Positions 36,280-44,274 of a stretch of DNA of 64,000 nucleotides are shown here, piece after piece; within the stretch, counting starts at the first letter, position 1, and each line of letters begins with the position of its first letter. A program made the position numbers and the translations under genes. This DNA is from Nocardia colli. Lineage in GTDB: Bacteria; Actinomycetota; Actinomycetes; Mycobacteriales; Mycobacteriaceae. Where the stretch lies: the NCBI RefSeq assembly GCF_008704205.1, contig NZ_VXLC01000047.1:1-64000 (forward strand), in the 5' to 3' direction. The notes beneath the pieces are model-generated. The model ran no database searches and had not been told where the DNA came from. It saw nothing but the letters and a program-made list of their open reading frames with translations.

Positions 36280-36446
36280 CCGGGACTGATCGACGCTGCC
36301 GGACGACACAACCTGGGCGTATTCGCCGCGAAACCCTTTGCTGACGGTTAGCCATGAGGCAACATGGGCATCCGGTACGGGATACCCGCGATCTCCACCG
36401 ATTGTGTTCCGCGATCTACTTCCACTACCCAGGAGGATGAAGATCC

Positions 36447-36839
36447 ATGGTCACCACCCGGAACTACCGCCCGGCCCTAGCCGTTGCCACTCTCGGCGCA
36501 ATGACCCTGGCCGTCGTATCGACCGCAGCCCCCGCCCTCGCCGCCAACTCCATCGACGTCGACGGCCTCGGTCCGGTGAACGTGCAGGTCAACTACAGCT
36601 GCGACAACCCCACCGAAGTATCCGCCGTCAAAGTGATGGTCGGCGCCCCCGAAGCCGACGCCCCCTCGGCAATCGGCGAACAGACCGACATCAACTGCAC
36701 CGGCGACCAGCAGACCACCGTGGTCACCCTGAACGGCGCCCCCTTGGGCCCCGGCCAAACAGTCCAGGTCCGCGCCGCCCTCGTCGATCGCGCCGACACC
36801 GTCATCTCCGGCACCGCCAAGGTGGTCACGCTGGGGTGA
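36447..36839 (+). CDS. small secreted protein, family A copy 1 (130 aa)
   Basis: AGGAGG stands nine bases before the ATG. Residues 1-33 are a Sec signal peptide (LAVATLGAMTLAVVSTAAPA, cleavage near ALAAN). The mature domain of about 97 residues has a conserved cysteine pair (VNYSCDNP and INCTGDQ) and a beta-sandwich pattern. The protein at 62.5 kb has the same layout, so these are paralogues. Function unknown; extracellular. Confidence 0.85.
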   Translation: MVTTRNYRPALAVATLGAMTLAVVSTAAPALAANSIDVDGLGPVNVQVNYSCDNPTEVSAVKVMVGAPEADAPSAIGEQTDINCTGDQQTTVVTLNGAPLGPGQTVQVRAALVDRADTVISGTAKVVTLG

Positions 36840-37015
36840 GACCAGGCGGACACGTCCGCGCTGTTCTCACCTGAACGCCTGTTCGCCGCGGTGAATGGTG
36901 TGCTGGCGTCGACGATTCCCGTGTCGCCAGCGGCGAAAATCGAAGCGCCACAAGGTGGGAGCGCAGAACGCCGTTCGCGCTGTTCGACGCGATGGCCGTC
37001 GGCACCTGGCTCGCG

Positions 37016-38299
37016 CTACTTGCGGGCGAGGCAGATCGTCAGTCCGTTGGTGACGCCTGGATCGAAGGTGATCCAGGCGGGTGACGTTGCCGGGCAGTTG
37101 CCGTCGTTGGATTCGTGGCGGTCGATCACCTTGTGGGTGGTGGCCGGGTCGGCGCAGTCGGCGCGGCGTGAGCGGTCGGCGGGGCCGGTGCCGCCGGAGA
37201 CGACGCAGTCGCCGACCTTCGAGTAGAGGACGGCGTTGTCGTCCGACGGGCCCAGGCAGATCGTCAGCACCAGATCGGTCTTCTCGTTGTGTGTCATCGA
37301 AAAGGCGTTCGCGCCGAACACCTCTGGGCACTGTGGCTTCGCCGGCCGTTGATGCAGTGCGCGGACGGTCAGCACGCGATAGTTGGCCTCACGGGAATCG
37401 CACCGCACTATTTTGCGGAGGTCTTGGTTGGTGCAGTCGTTGACCTGTGCCGAGTCGATGTTCTGCGGGTCGGTGATGAACGTGCACAGCACGATGGCTC
37501 GTCCGCCGAGCGAGGGCTGCGCGAAGGCCTGCCGGGCTTGTGGTTGATCGCGGCACGCCTGGTCGGTGACCGGAACCTGGCGATGCAACTCGGTGCTGAG
37601 CACCTTGGTTTCCTTGTTGACCGCACAGGGAATTCGATTCACTGTGTCGCCCGCGCCGGTGACCTCGATGCAGTCGCCGGCCTGCAGCGCGCCTGGATCG
37701 GAGGTGTTGAAGCGGGTCGGGGTCAGGCAGAGCACGACTCCGGGGTTCGCGCTCGGGACATCGCCGACCGCCTTGGTGACATCTGGATACTTCATGCACG
37801 CCGACTCCAGCGGCCACACCACCGACTCGCGGGCGGTGATGCGGTACAACGCTTTTCCGTCGGCACAGCCGTATTCGACCGGCCCGGTGACGTCGAGTGA
37901 GACGCAGTCGCCGACCGCCAGGGCTATCGGTTCCGGGCGGAGCAGAAAGTAGCCGCCGGTCAGCAGCGACCCGACCAGTACGAGTACCGAGGCCAGCGCG
38001 AGCAGCACCCACTTCCGGCGTCCGGCCGGTCGCGGAGTGGTGTCTAGCATCGAATCCGATTGCGCGGCAGGCATTGCCGGCGATGCCCATGGGTTGCTTG
38101 TCGACGGTTCGCCGGTGGTTCGAGCGTCGGCCTCTTGCACGGCAGGTCCGGGAATCTGTTGTGCTGCAGGAATTTCCTGCGCTGCCCATCGACTGTCGGG
38201 CCACGATTCACTGGCTTGCCCACCGAGATCCGGAGCTTGCTGCTCACCGGGACCGCCGCCCGCGGCCGGATCGACATGGTTGTACCACTGGTCTTGCAC
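37016..38299 (-). CDS. membrane-anchored protein with four Cys-rich LppU-like repeats (427 aa)
   Basis: GTG start after GGGGGAAG. Residues 1-95 are a Gly/Pro/Ala/Gln-rich cytoplasmic tail and 97-120 one transmembrane helix. The outer part consists of four repeats of about 65 residues (129-193, 206-272, 284-349, 359-424). Each begins with (V/A)(G/N)DC and has four cysteines: 132/145/168/191, 210/225/249/272, 289/300/324/348 and 366/382/402/423. Single copies of such a domain occur in LppU-type lipoproteins. Disulphide-stabilised binding repeats seem likely; function unknown. Confidence 0.82.
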   Translation of the reverse strand: MQDQWYNHVDPAAGGGPGEQQAPDLGGQASESWPDSRWAAQEIPAAQQIPGPAVQEADARTTGEPSTSNPWASPAMPAAQSDSMLDTTPRPAGRRKWVLLALASVLVLVGSLLTGGYFLLRPEPIALAVGDCVSLDVTGPVEYGCADGKALYRITARESVVWPLESACMKYPDVTKAVGDVPSANPGVVLCLTPTRFNTSDPGALQAGDCIEVTGAGDTVNRIPCAVNKETKVLSTELHRQVPVTDQACRDQPQARQAFAQPSLGGRAIVLCTFITDPQNIDSAQVNDCTNQDLRKIVRCDSREANYRVLTVRALHQRPAKPQCPEVFGANAFSMTHNEKTDLVLTICLGPSDDNAVLYSKVGDCVVSGGTGPADRSRRADCADPATTHKVIDRHESNDGNCPATSPAWITFDPGVTNGLTICLARK

Positions 38300-38871
38300 G
38301 ATCTTCCCCCACCAGCTGAACCCTCAGCCCTCGAGCACCCGCGCACTCGCGCGGAACCGAAGATCATAACGCGTAGGGCGTCCGTCGCAACCGGACGGAA
38401 GTTCGTTGGCGATCAGCGGGATTCGCGCCGACGGCGCCGATCGCTGGGGGTGCTGCCGGAGTGCGCCGATTGCCGGGGGTGGTGCCCGGGCTGTGCCGAT
38501 TGTCGAGGGTGGTGCCCGGAGTGCGCCGATCGCTGGGGGTGGTGCCCGGGCTGTGCCGATTGTCGAGGGTGGTGCCCGGAGTGCGCCGATCGCTGGGGGT
38601 GGTGCCCGGGCTGTGCCGATTGTCGAGGGTGGTGCCCGGAGTGCGCCGATCGCTGGGGGTGGTGCCCGGGCTGTGCCGATTGCCGGGGGCGGTGCCCGGA
38701 GTGCGCCGATTGTCCAGGGTGCTGCCCAGACAGCGCCGATTGTCCAGCCCCCTGTCGGCGTGCTGATCAACTTGCGCAGAAACGATCGGTGACCGGGCCG
38801 TCTCGTGATCATCGTGTGATATCCGCGCGTCGTTCGTGGCGCACGCCGGGTGCGGGGTTCACGATGGCGTT
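38300..38871. other. intergenic region with minisatellite, before ald
   Basis: Divergent promoter region between the four-repeat membrane protein and ald. Most of it is the minisatellite at 38432-38750. The last 120 bases should contain the ald promoter; I saw no clear operator there. Confidence 0.5.
38432..38750. repeat. 30/60-bp GC-rich minisatellite
   Basis: About ten and a half copies of a 30-bp unit that alternates between two versions, giving a 60-bp higher-order unit beginning GTGCGCCGATCGCTGGGGGT. The 60-base blocks starting at 38521 and 38581 are identical, and 38641 repeats the first 40 bases. Flanking units (38461, 38701 and the left edge) have drifted. Because 30 is a multiple of three, all frames stay open on both strands (for example RAPPPAIGTA repeats on the minus strand), but no frame has a convincing start. 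Confidence 0.95.
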
Positions 38872-39984
38872 ATGAAGATCGGAGTGCCACGCGAGGTCAA
38901 GGAGCAGGAGTTCCGGGTTGCCCTCACACCGGCCGGGGCCGGGGAGTTGGCCGCGCTGGGGCATCAGGTGTTGATCGAGGCGGGGGCGGGCGCCGGGTCG
39001 GGATTCCGGGACGTCGATTATGCCGCCGTGGGGGCGCGCTTGGTGCCTGTCGATCAGGTCTGGTGGGAGGCGGATCTGGTGTTGAAGGTGAAGGAGCCGA
39101 TCGCCGAGGAGTATCCGCGGCTGCGGCGAGACCAGGTGCTGTTCACCTATCTGCATCTGGCGGCGTCGCGGGACTGCACCGATGCCATCCTGCGCTCCGG
39201 GATCACCGCCATCGCTTATGAGACCGTGCGCGCCGCCGACGGTTCCCTGCCGTTGCTCGCGCCGATGAGTGAGGTGGCCGGCAAGCTCGGCAGTCAGGTC
39301 GGCGCGTATCACCTGATGGCGCCGCTGGGCGGTGGCGGGATGTTGCTCGGCGGGGTGCCGGGAGTGCGGGCGGCGGATGTGGTGGTACTCGGTGGGGGAG
39401 TTGCCGGGTCGAATTCCGCCTCGGTCGCCGCCGGTATGGGTGCGCGAGTCACGGTGCTGGACACCAACTTGCCTCGTCTGCGGGAGTTGGACGCGCGGTT
39501 CGACGGGCGGGTCGCCACGGTCGCATCGAACACCGCGGAGATCGAACGCGCGGTGTCGTCCGCCGATCTGGTCATCGGGTCGGTCCTGGTACCGGGAGCC
39601 CGCGCCCCGAAACTCGTCTCCGACGACCTCGTCGCGCAGATGCGCCCCGGCTCGGTGCTCGTCGACATCGCCATCGATCAAGGCGGTTGCTTCGCCGGCT
39701 CCCACCCCACCACGCACGCGAATCCGACCTTCCGCGTGCATAATTCGCTGTTCTACTGCGTCGCGAACATGCCGGGAGCGGTACCCCACACCTCGACCGT
39801 CGCCCTCACCAACGCCACACTGCCGTACGTCCGCGCCATCGCAGACCTCGGCTGGAAAGAAGCTTGCGCCGCCCACCCCGACCTCGCCCACGGGTTGACC
39901 GCGGACTCCGGAAGGTTGCTGTCAGCGGAAGTCGCTGCGGCACACGGATACCCAACATCCCGGCCTGTCGGGTTGGCAGGCTGA
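38872..39984 (+). CDS. ald: alanine dehydrogenase
   Basis: Reversible NAD-dependent deamination of alanine to pyruvate and ammonia. The ATG at 38872 gives 370 residues, the normal length. MKIGVPREVKEQEFRVALTP is the typical start; Lys74 (LKVKEP) and His95 (FTYLHLAA) are the catalytic residues, and VVVLGGGVAGSNSASVAAGM is the NAD-binding motif. Stands alone, with hairpin repeats downstream. Confidence 0.96.
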   Translation: MKIGVPREVKEQEFRVALTPAGAGELAALGHQVLIEAGAGAGSGFRDVDYAAVGARLVPVDQVWWEADLVLKVKEPIAEEYPRLRRDQVLFTYLHLAASRDCTDAILRSGITAIAYETVRAADGSLPLLAPMSEVAGKLGSQVGAYHLMAPLGGGGMLLGGVPGVRAADVVVLGGGVAGSNSASVAAGMGARVTVLDTNLPRLRELDARFDGRVATVASNTAEIERAVSSADLVIGSVLVPGARAPKLVSDDLVAQMRPGSVLVDIAIDQGGCFAGSHPTTHANPTFRVHNSLFYCVANMPGAVPHTSTVALTNATLPYVRAIADLGWKEACAAHPDLAHGLTADSGRLLSAEVAAAHGYPTSRPVGLAG

Positions 39985-40004
39985 CTGCACGGTCGCCCAA
40001 CGAC

Positions 40005-40080
40005 AGCCGCACACCCCCTGATCTGCCGCACATCGATTCGCATGCGATTACGTGTGCGGGAAATCAAGAGGTGTGCGGCT
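40005..40080. terminator. CCGCACACC-type hairpin downstream of ald
   Basis: The outer arms AGCCGCACACC (40005-40015) and GGTGTGCGGCT (40070-40080) pair perfectly. Inner TGAT/ATCA and CCGCACA/TGTGCGG segments extend the stem. It lies 20 bases after ald and may end its transcript, but it lacks a T-run and resembles the dispersed repeats at 40272 and 59373. Confidence 0.55.
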
Positions 40081-40271
40081 CCACTATCCCGTCGACGCAA
40101 CTACCGCCGGTCTCGCAGCCGATGCTGCCACCATGTGTCGTTGCTCGTGAACGTGGTGATACGTCTGCGCTTGTTATGTCAGCCGTGCACCTGGTGCCGA
40201 GGGTGCGCGGCTGATACAGGCGTTGCGTGTGTGGGCTATTCGTCTGAACACGACCGGTGGGATCTCTCGCC

Positions 40272-40313
40272 GTGTCTGCCGCACACCTGGTAGCGAGGGT
40301 GTGCGGCAGACAC
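40272..40313. terminator. CCGCACACC-type hairpin between convergent genes
   Basis: A perfect 16-bp stem (GTGTCTGCCGCACACC with GGTGTGCGGCAGACAC) with a ten-base loop, 18 bases downstream of the sigma-factor stop on the other strand. It could be a bidirectional terminator; no T-run is present. Confidence 0.6.
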
Positions 40314-40331
40314 AAACGTTGCGCGCCTGGA

Positions 40332-41294
40332 CTACTCGTCCTCGGTGGCAGTAGCGCCGAGGTACCAGTCGGGCTCACCACTGGTGGGGAGGTCGCGCAA
40401 CTTGTCGGGGTTGCGGACGACGTTGATCGCGACGATGCGGCCGTTGTCGATGACGAAGGCGAACACTCCGGTGTGGTTGCCGTCGAAGACGACCAGGCCG
40501 GGCGCGCCATTGACCAGCACCGCGCGTCCCCAGCCGTTGGCCGCGGACGGTGCGTGGTACCAACCGAGCAGCATCTTCGCGATGAGCTCGGCGCCGTGCA
40601 CCGGCTGCCGGATCGCGGGAACCTTGCCGCCGCCGTCGGCGGTCAGGCTGACGTTGGCGTCGAGCACGCCGAGCAGCGCGCTGAGATCACCCGAACGCCA
40701 GGCGACCGCGAAGGCCGAGACGACTTTCTCCTGCTCGTCGGCCGAGGCGGGGAAGCGTGGCGTGCCGTCCTCGACCCGCTTGCGGGCGCGGGAGGCGAGC
40801 TGCCGCACGGCGGCCGGGGTGCGGCCGACCACCTCGGCGACCTCCGGACCGGTCATCCCGAACACGTCCTGCAAGACGAACGCCGTGCGCTCAGCGGGTG
40901 ACAGCGATTCGAGGACGACCAGCAGCGCCGTGGTCACCCGCTCGTCCTGGGTGATCCGGTCCGCCGGATCGTCCCAGCTGGTGACCTCGGGCTCCGGCAG
41001 CCACTCGCCGACATACTGCTCGCGGCGCGCCCGGGCCGACCCCAGCTGATCCAGCGCGAGCCGCCCGGTGACGGTGCTGAGCCAGGCGCGCAGGTTCTCG
41101 ATCTGCCCCGCGGTGCCCGCCTCGTACTGGCGTTGCAACCGCAGCCACGCCTCCTGCACCACGTCGTCGGCATCGGTGAGACTGCCGAGCGTGCTGTAGG
41201 CGAGCCTGCGCAGATACGACCGGTGCTCCTCGAACCGCCGAGCCAGTTCGGCCTGGTCGAGAGGTTCCGGAGTAGAAGGCTGTTCCGAAGTCAC
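40332..41294 (-). CDS. ECF41-type RNA polymerase sigma factor
   Basis: From GTG 41294, 320 residues. Region 2 (RRLAYSTLGSLTDADDVVQE) and region 4 (LSPAERTAFVLQDVFGMTGP, then AAVRQLASRARKRV) are followed by a SnoaL-like C-terminal domain with the ECF41 hallmarks DGGGK (220-224) and NPDKL (295-299). In this group the C-terminal domain regulates the sigma factor instead of an anti-sigma protein. ECF41 genes usually sit next to an oxidoreductase, epimerase or carboxymuconolactone decarboxylase target; none is next to this one. Confidence 0.93.
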   Translation of the reverse strand: MTSEQPSTPEPLDQAELARRFEEHRSYLRRLAYSTLGSLTDADDVVQEAWLRLQRQYEAGTAGQIENLRAWLSTVTGRLALDQLGSARARREQYVGEWLPEPEVTSWDDPADRITQDERVTTALLVVLESLSPAERTAFVLQDVFGMTGPEVAEVVGRTPAAVRQLASRARKRVEDGTPRFPASADEQEKVVSAFAVAWRSGDLSALLGVLDANVSLTADGGGKVPAIRQPVHGAELIAKMLLGWYHAPSAANGWGRAVLVNGAPGLVVFDGNHTGVFAFVIDNGRIVAINVVRNPDKLRDLPTSGEPDWYLGATATEDE

Positions 41295-42117
41295 TGCTGT
41301 TCGCCGTTCGATCGTTCCGCCCCGCCGGGGCGTGAGTCCAATGAGTGCGTCACCAGGTTGACGACGCAGAGAACCAGAGTGTGACACGCCGACCACTCCC
41401 AACCCGACACGCCCACCACCAGCGAGGTCCGCGTCACTAGTGCCCTCGGCAACCCATAAAACCCACCCAATCCGTCCGCCGGTCGGACCCGTCGTCGCGA
41501 GCGGGACACGGCAGAGGCATCGTTCGAGAGGGAGCATCGCCATGTCCCGTTGGGCAGGAGACCTGAGGCTCGGTTCGCCTCGTATGGATTGGCCCGGCGC
41601 ATGTGGAGCGGTCCGTAACTCCGCCACGTCGGCGGCGCTGGGAAGCCGCCCGTTTCGCCTGCCGCACGCGAGTTTTCCCGTCGCGTTGCCCTCTCCCATG
41701 TCGGCGGTGACCGGATGCGGTGGAGGCATCGTTCTAGCGAGCGCACCACCATGTCCCGAGTGGATGGGCGAGACACGCTCGTCAGCCTGCCCGCGAGCGG
41801 GACATGTCGGCAGGATCGTTCGAGTGCGAGCTCCGTCAGGTCCCGTTGGGGTGTTCGCGTACGAGCCAGCGTGCCTTGGCGGCGAGTGGGACATGGTGGT
41901 GGCGTTGTGCGAGAGGGAGCGCCATCGTGTCCCGTTCGGTGGGCGGCATTGGGCGTTCGGGGTGCTGGACCGGAGTTGGCTCGTTGGTCAGTAGCGACTC
42001 TTGTTGCGAGCGGGACGGGGTGGTGGGGTTGTGCGGGAGGGAGCGCTGTCAGGTCCCGTTGGGTATCGGGGGTGGGGTGGGTGGGGGAGCGGATACGCTC
42101 GGTGGGTGCAGAAGGGG
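41295..42117. other. 823-bp intergenic region with repeated palindromes
   Basis: A divergent region between the sigma-factor gene and cobD. Most of it is the five-copy palindromic repeat listed separately. Open frames across it lack ribosome-binding sites and are products of the GC-rich repeats. No cobalamin riboswitch features were seen before cobD. Confidence 0.6.
41496..42063. repeat. five copies of a ~58-bp imperfect palindrome
   Basis: The copies lie at about 41496-41556, 41710-41766 (degenerate), 41792-41850, 41881-41938 and 42006-42063. Each begins GCGAGYGGGAC, has a middle like GGYGTTGTGCGAGAGGGAGC and ends RTGTCCCGTTGGG or AGGTCCCGTTGGG, so the ends pair (GGGACA with TGTCCC). The spacing is 60-220 bp. 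They resemble REP/BIME-type dispersed hairpin elements more than a simple tandem array. Confidence 0.75.
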
Positions 42118-43023
42118 ATGTCTACGGCGGCTGGGTTGGTGGTCGGGTTTGTGCTGGATCGGGTGTTGGGGGATCCGCGGCGGTGGCATCCGGTGGCTGG
42201 ATTCGGTTCGGCGGCAAGTTCGCTCGAATCGGTGACGTATGCGGATCGGCGTAGTGCGGGGGTGCTGCACGAGGTGCTGTTGGTGGGCGGTGTGGTCGGG
42301 TTGGGGGTCGGGGTCCGCGGGTTGGGGTTGCCGGTGACTGCGTTGGCAACCTGGACGGTGCTCGGTGGTCGCAGTTTGGCGCGGGCCGGTAGCGAGATGG
42401 CGGATCGGCTCGAGGCCGGCGATATGGACGGCGCGCGGGCTCTGCTGCCTTCGCTGTGCGGGCGCGATCCCGAGGTCCTCGACGCCGACGGATTGGCCCG
42501 CGCCGCACTGGAATCCATCGCCGAGAACACCTCCGACGCCACGGTCGCCCCGCTGGTGTGGGGCGCCATCGCCGGCGTACCCGGCCTGCTCGGCTACCGC
42601 GCGATCAACACCCTCGATGCCATGATCGGCTACCGCAACGACCGCTACAACAATTTCGGCTGGGCCGCCGCCCGCACCGACGACCTCGCCAACCTCCTCC
42701 CCGCCCGCCTCACCGGCTTGCTCACCGTCGCCCTCGCCCCGGTCGTCGGCGGCCGCCGCGCCACCGCCCTGCACGCCTGGCGCCGCGACGCCGCAAAACA
42801 CCCCAGCCCCAACGCCGGAGTAGTCGAAGCCTCCATGGCCGGCGCCCTCGGCGTCCGCCTCGGCGGCCGCACCCAATACCGCCACGGCACCGAACTCCGC
42901 CCCACCCTCGGCGACGGCCCCGCCCCCACTGTCGCCGATCTCCACCGCGCCGTACACATGTCAGAGTCTGTACAACTCGCCGCCCTCGCCATCGCCGCCC
43001 TCTGGGCCGCACTGCGCAGCTAG
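42118..43023 (+). CDS. cobD: cobalamin biosynthesis protein CobD/CbiB
   Basis: A 301-residue membrane protein that attaches the aminopropanol arm to cobyric acid, giving cobinamide. GLVVGFVLDRVLGDPRRWHP is the family's N-terminal signature; ALESIAENTSDATVAPLVWG and NTLDAMIGYRNDRYNNFGWA are its conserved blocks, and SPNAGVVEASMAGALGVRLG follows. The start is ATG 42118, or GTG 42106 four codons earlier. In M. tuberculosis cobD lies beside the SURF1 gene, as here. Confidence 0.93.
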   Translation: MSTAAGLVVGFVLDRVLGDPRRWHPVAGFGSAASSLESVTYADRRSAGVLHEVLLVGGVVGLGVGVRGLGLPVTALATWTVLGGRSLARAGSEMADRLEAGDMDGARALLPSLCGRDPEVLDADGLARAALESIAENTSDATVAPLVWGAIAGVPGLLGYRAINTLDAMIGYRNDRYNNFGWAAARTDDLANLLPARLTGLLTVALAPVVGGRRATALHAWRRDAAKHPSPNAGVVEASMAGALGVRLGGRTQYRHGTELRPTLGDGPAPTVADLHRAVHMSESVQLAALAIAALWAALRS

Positions 43024-43368
43024 TTCTCCCACAGTCACGACCCTGGACCGCCAGCGGGGCCGCCCCCGATCGGTCGAAAAGATTCCGCGATCCGCGCCTT
43101 CGGCTACGGACATCCGCGCTTCCAAGTCGGGCCGGCAGTTGTACCGGTCGGTGGACGCGCTTCGGTTGCCACGGGGAACCCCATGATTGCCGCGATCGTC
43201 CGTGGTTGGTCTGCTAGAAGGCCGAGCGTGACGGTCGGGATAGACGCGTCCGAGGAGATCGCGGTCCGGCGTTGGCGTGATGGCGGATTCGATTGCCGTC
43301 GAAGGTGGTCGGGGCTCGAGGCGGCGGGTGATGCGAACCGTTGAGCGGCCGCAGGTTGTCGAACCGAG
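43024..43368. other. intergenic gap between cobD and the SURF1 gene, nothing recognised
   Basis: 345 bases between convergent genes. Only short, unsupported open frames; I see no hairpin with a T-run and no repeat. Confidence 0.5.
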
Positions 43369-44274
43369 TCAGTCGCGCCCGCGGCCGTAGCGGTCGGCCA
43401 GGCGCGCTTCGGTTGTCGGCGGGGCGGCCGGAGTTGGTGTGGGGGATTCGGTGCCTGCGGGAGTGGGTGGGGTAGCGGCTACGGCTTCGGCGGGTTGGGT
43501 TGTGGGGCTTACCTTTTCCCGGCGGCGCTCGCGGAGTTCGGCGTAGAGGAAGTAGCCGAGACCGAGGGGGGCCATGATGCCGAAGGCGAGCCATTGGAGG
43601 CCGTAGGAGAGGTAGGGGCCTGCGTCGAGTTGGGGAAGGGGGGTGGGAGTGAAGACTCCGGGCTGGTTTTCGTCGAGCTGGAGGTAGCCGCCGCGTTCGC
43701 CGGTGGGGATGGGGGTGAGGGGTTGTTGCAGGAAGGCGGCTTCCTGGGTGGTGTCGATCGAGTAGACCTGCCGGTAGCCGTCTTGGACGGACGGGTCCTT
43801 GCCGGGCGTGATGCCTTCGGACATCCGGACTCTGGCCTCGAGCCGCTGCGGGCCGGCGGGCGGGTCGGGGATCGGCGGCGGGCGGGAGCCGTCTACTGCC
43901 GCGACGAGTCCACGGTCGATGAGCAGGACACGTCCGTCGTCCAACCGGAACGTGGTCAGCACGGAATAGCCGGGAGCGCCGTCGAGATGTCGCAGCCGGA
44001 CCAGCACCGTGGAGTCCGGAACATAGGTGCCCGCAGCGGTGACCTTGCGCCATTCGGTGTGCGAGTCGTCGTCGGCCGAACTACCGAGCACGGTGGTGAT
44101 GTCGATCGGCGCGGCCCCGACCGAGTCGGCGATCAGCTGGTTGCGATGCGAAGTAGTCGTGTTCTTGCCGAGCTGCCACGGCGCGAGCACTGTGAAGCAC
44201 AGGTAAGCGAACACGGCGACCACCGCGGCGAGAATTACCCAACTCGGCCGTAGCAGAAAGGTCAGCTTGCGCAT
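43369..44274 (-). CDS. SURF1-family protein
   Basis: A 301-residue membrane protein involved in assembly of cytochrome c oxidase (haem a insertion). The ATG at 44274 overlaps the stop of ptpA by one base (TGATG). An N-terminal transmembrane helix (WVILAAVVAVFAYLCFTVLA) is followed by the motif PWQLGK, an outer domain with LRHLDGAPGYSVLTTFRL and DRGLV, a second helix (QWLAFGIMAPLGLGYFLYAE) and a Pro/Thr-rich tail. This is the SURF1 layout. Confidence 0.92.
   Translation of the reverse strand: MRKLTFLLRPSWVILAAVVAVFAYLCFTVLAPWQLGKNTTTSHRNQLIADSVGAAPIDITTVLGSSADDDSHTEWRKVTAAGTYVPDSTVLVRLRHLDGAPGYSVLTTFRLDDGRVLLIDRGLVAAVDGSRPPPIPDPPAGPQRLEARVRMSEGITPGKDPSVQDGYRQVYSIDTTQEAAFLQQPLTPIPTGERGGYLQLDENQPGVFTPTPLPQLDAGPYLSYGLQWLAFGIMAPLGLGYFLYAELRERRREKVSPTTQPAEAVAATPPTPAGTESPTPTPAAPPTTEARLADRYGRGRD

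Larger units (their letters stand above)
39985..40331. other. intergenic region between convergent ald and the sigma factor, full of hairpins
   Basis: Contains two strong inverted repeats bounded by CCGCACACC (40005-40080 and 40272-40313) and a weaker related one (40177-40218, TGTCAGCCGTGCACC with GGTGCGCGGCTGATACA). The last two are each followed by a GCGTTGCG-type or ACGTTGCG sequence, so they look like diverged copies of one unit. No gene is seen. Confidence 0.7.

Noticed and set aside
38432-38750. CRISPR array
   Set aside because: Units are contiguous 30-bp repeats with no unique spacers, no leader and no cas genes; it is a minisatellite.
38324-38812. Protein of RAPPPAIG repeats on the minus strand, or the Cys-rich or GGARAVPIVE repeat proteins on the plus strand
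   Set aside because: All frames are open only because the repeat length is divisible by three; no frame has a supported start and the three cannot be told apart.
41295-42117. Cobalamin riboswitch upstream of cobD
   Set aside because: I looked for the B12-box pattern (AGYCMGgAgaCCkGCcd) and found none; the sequence is explained by palindromic repeats.
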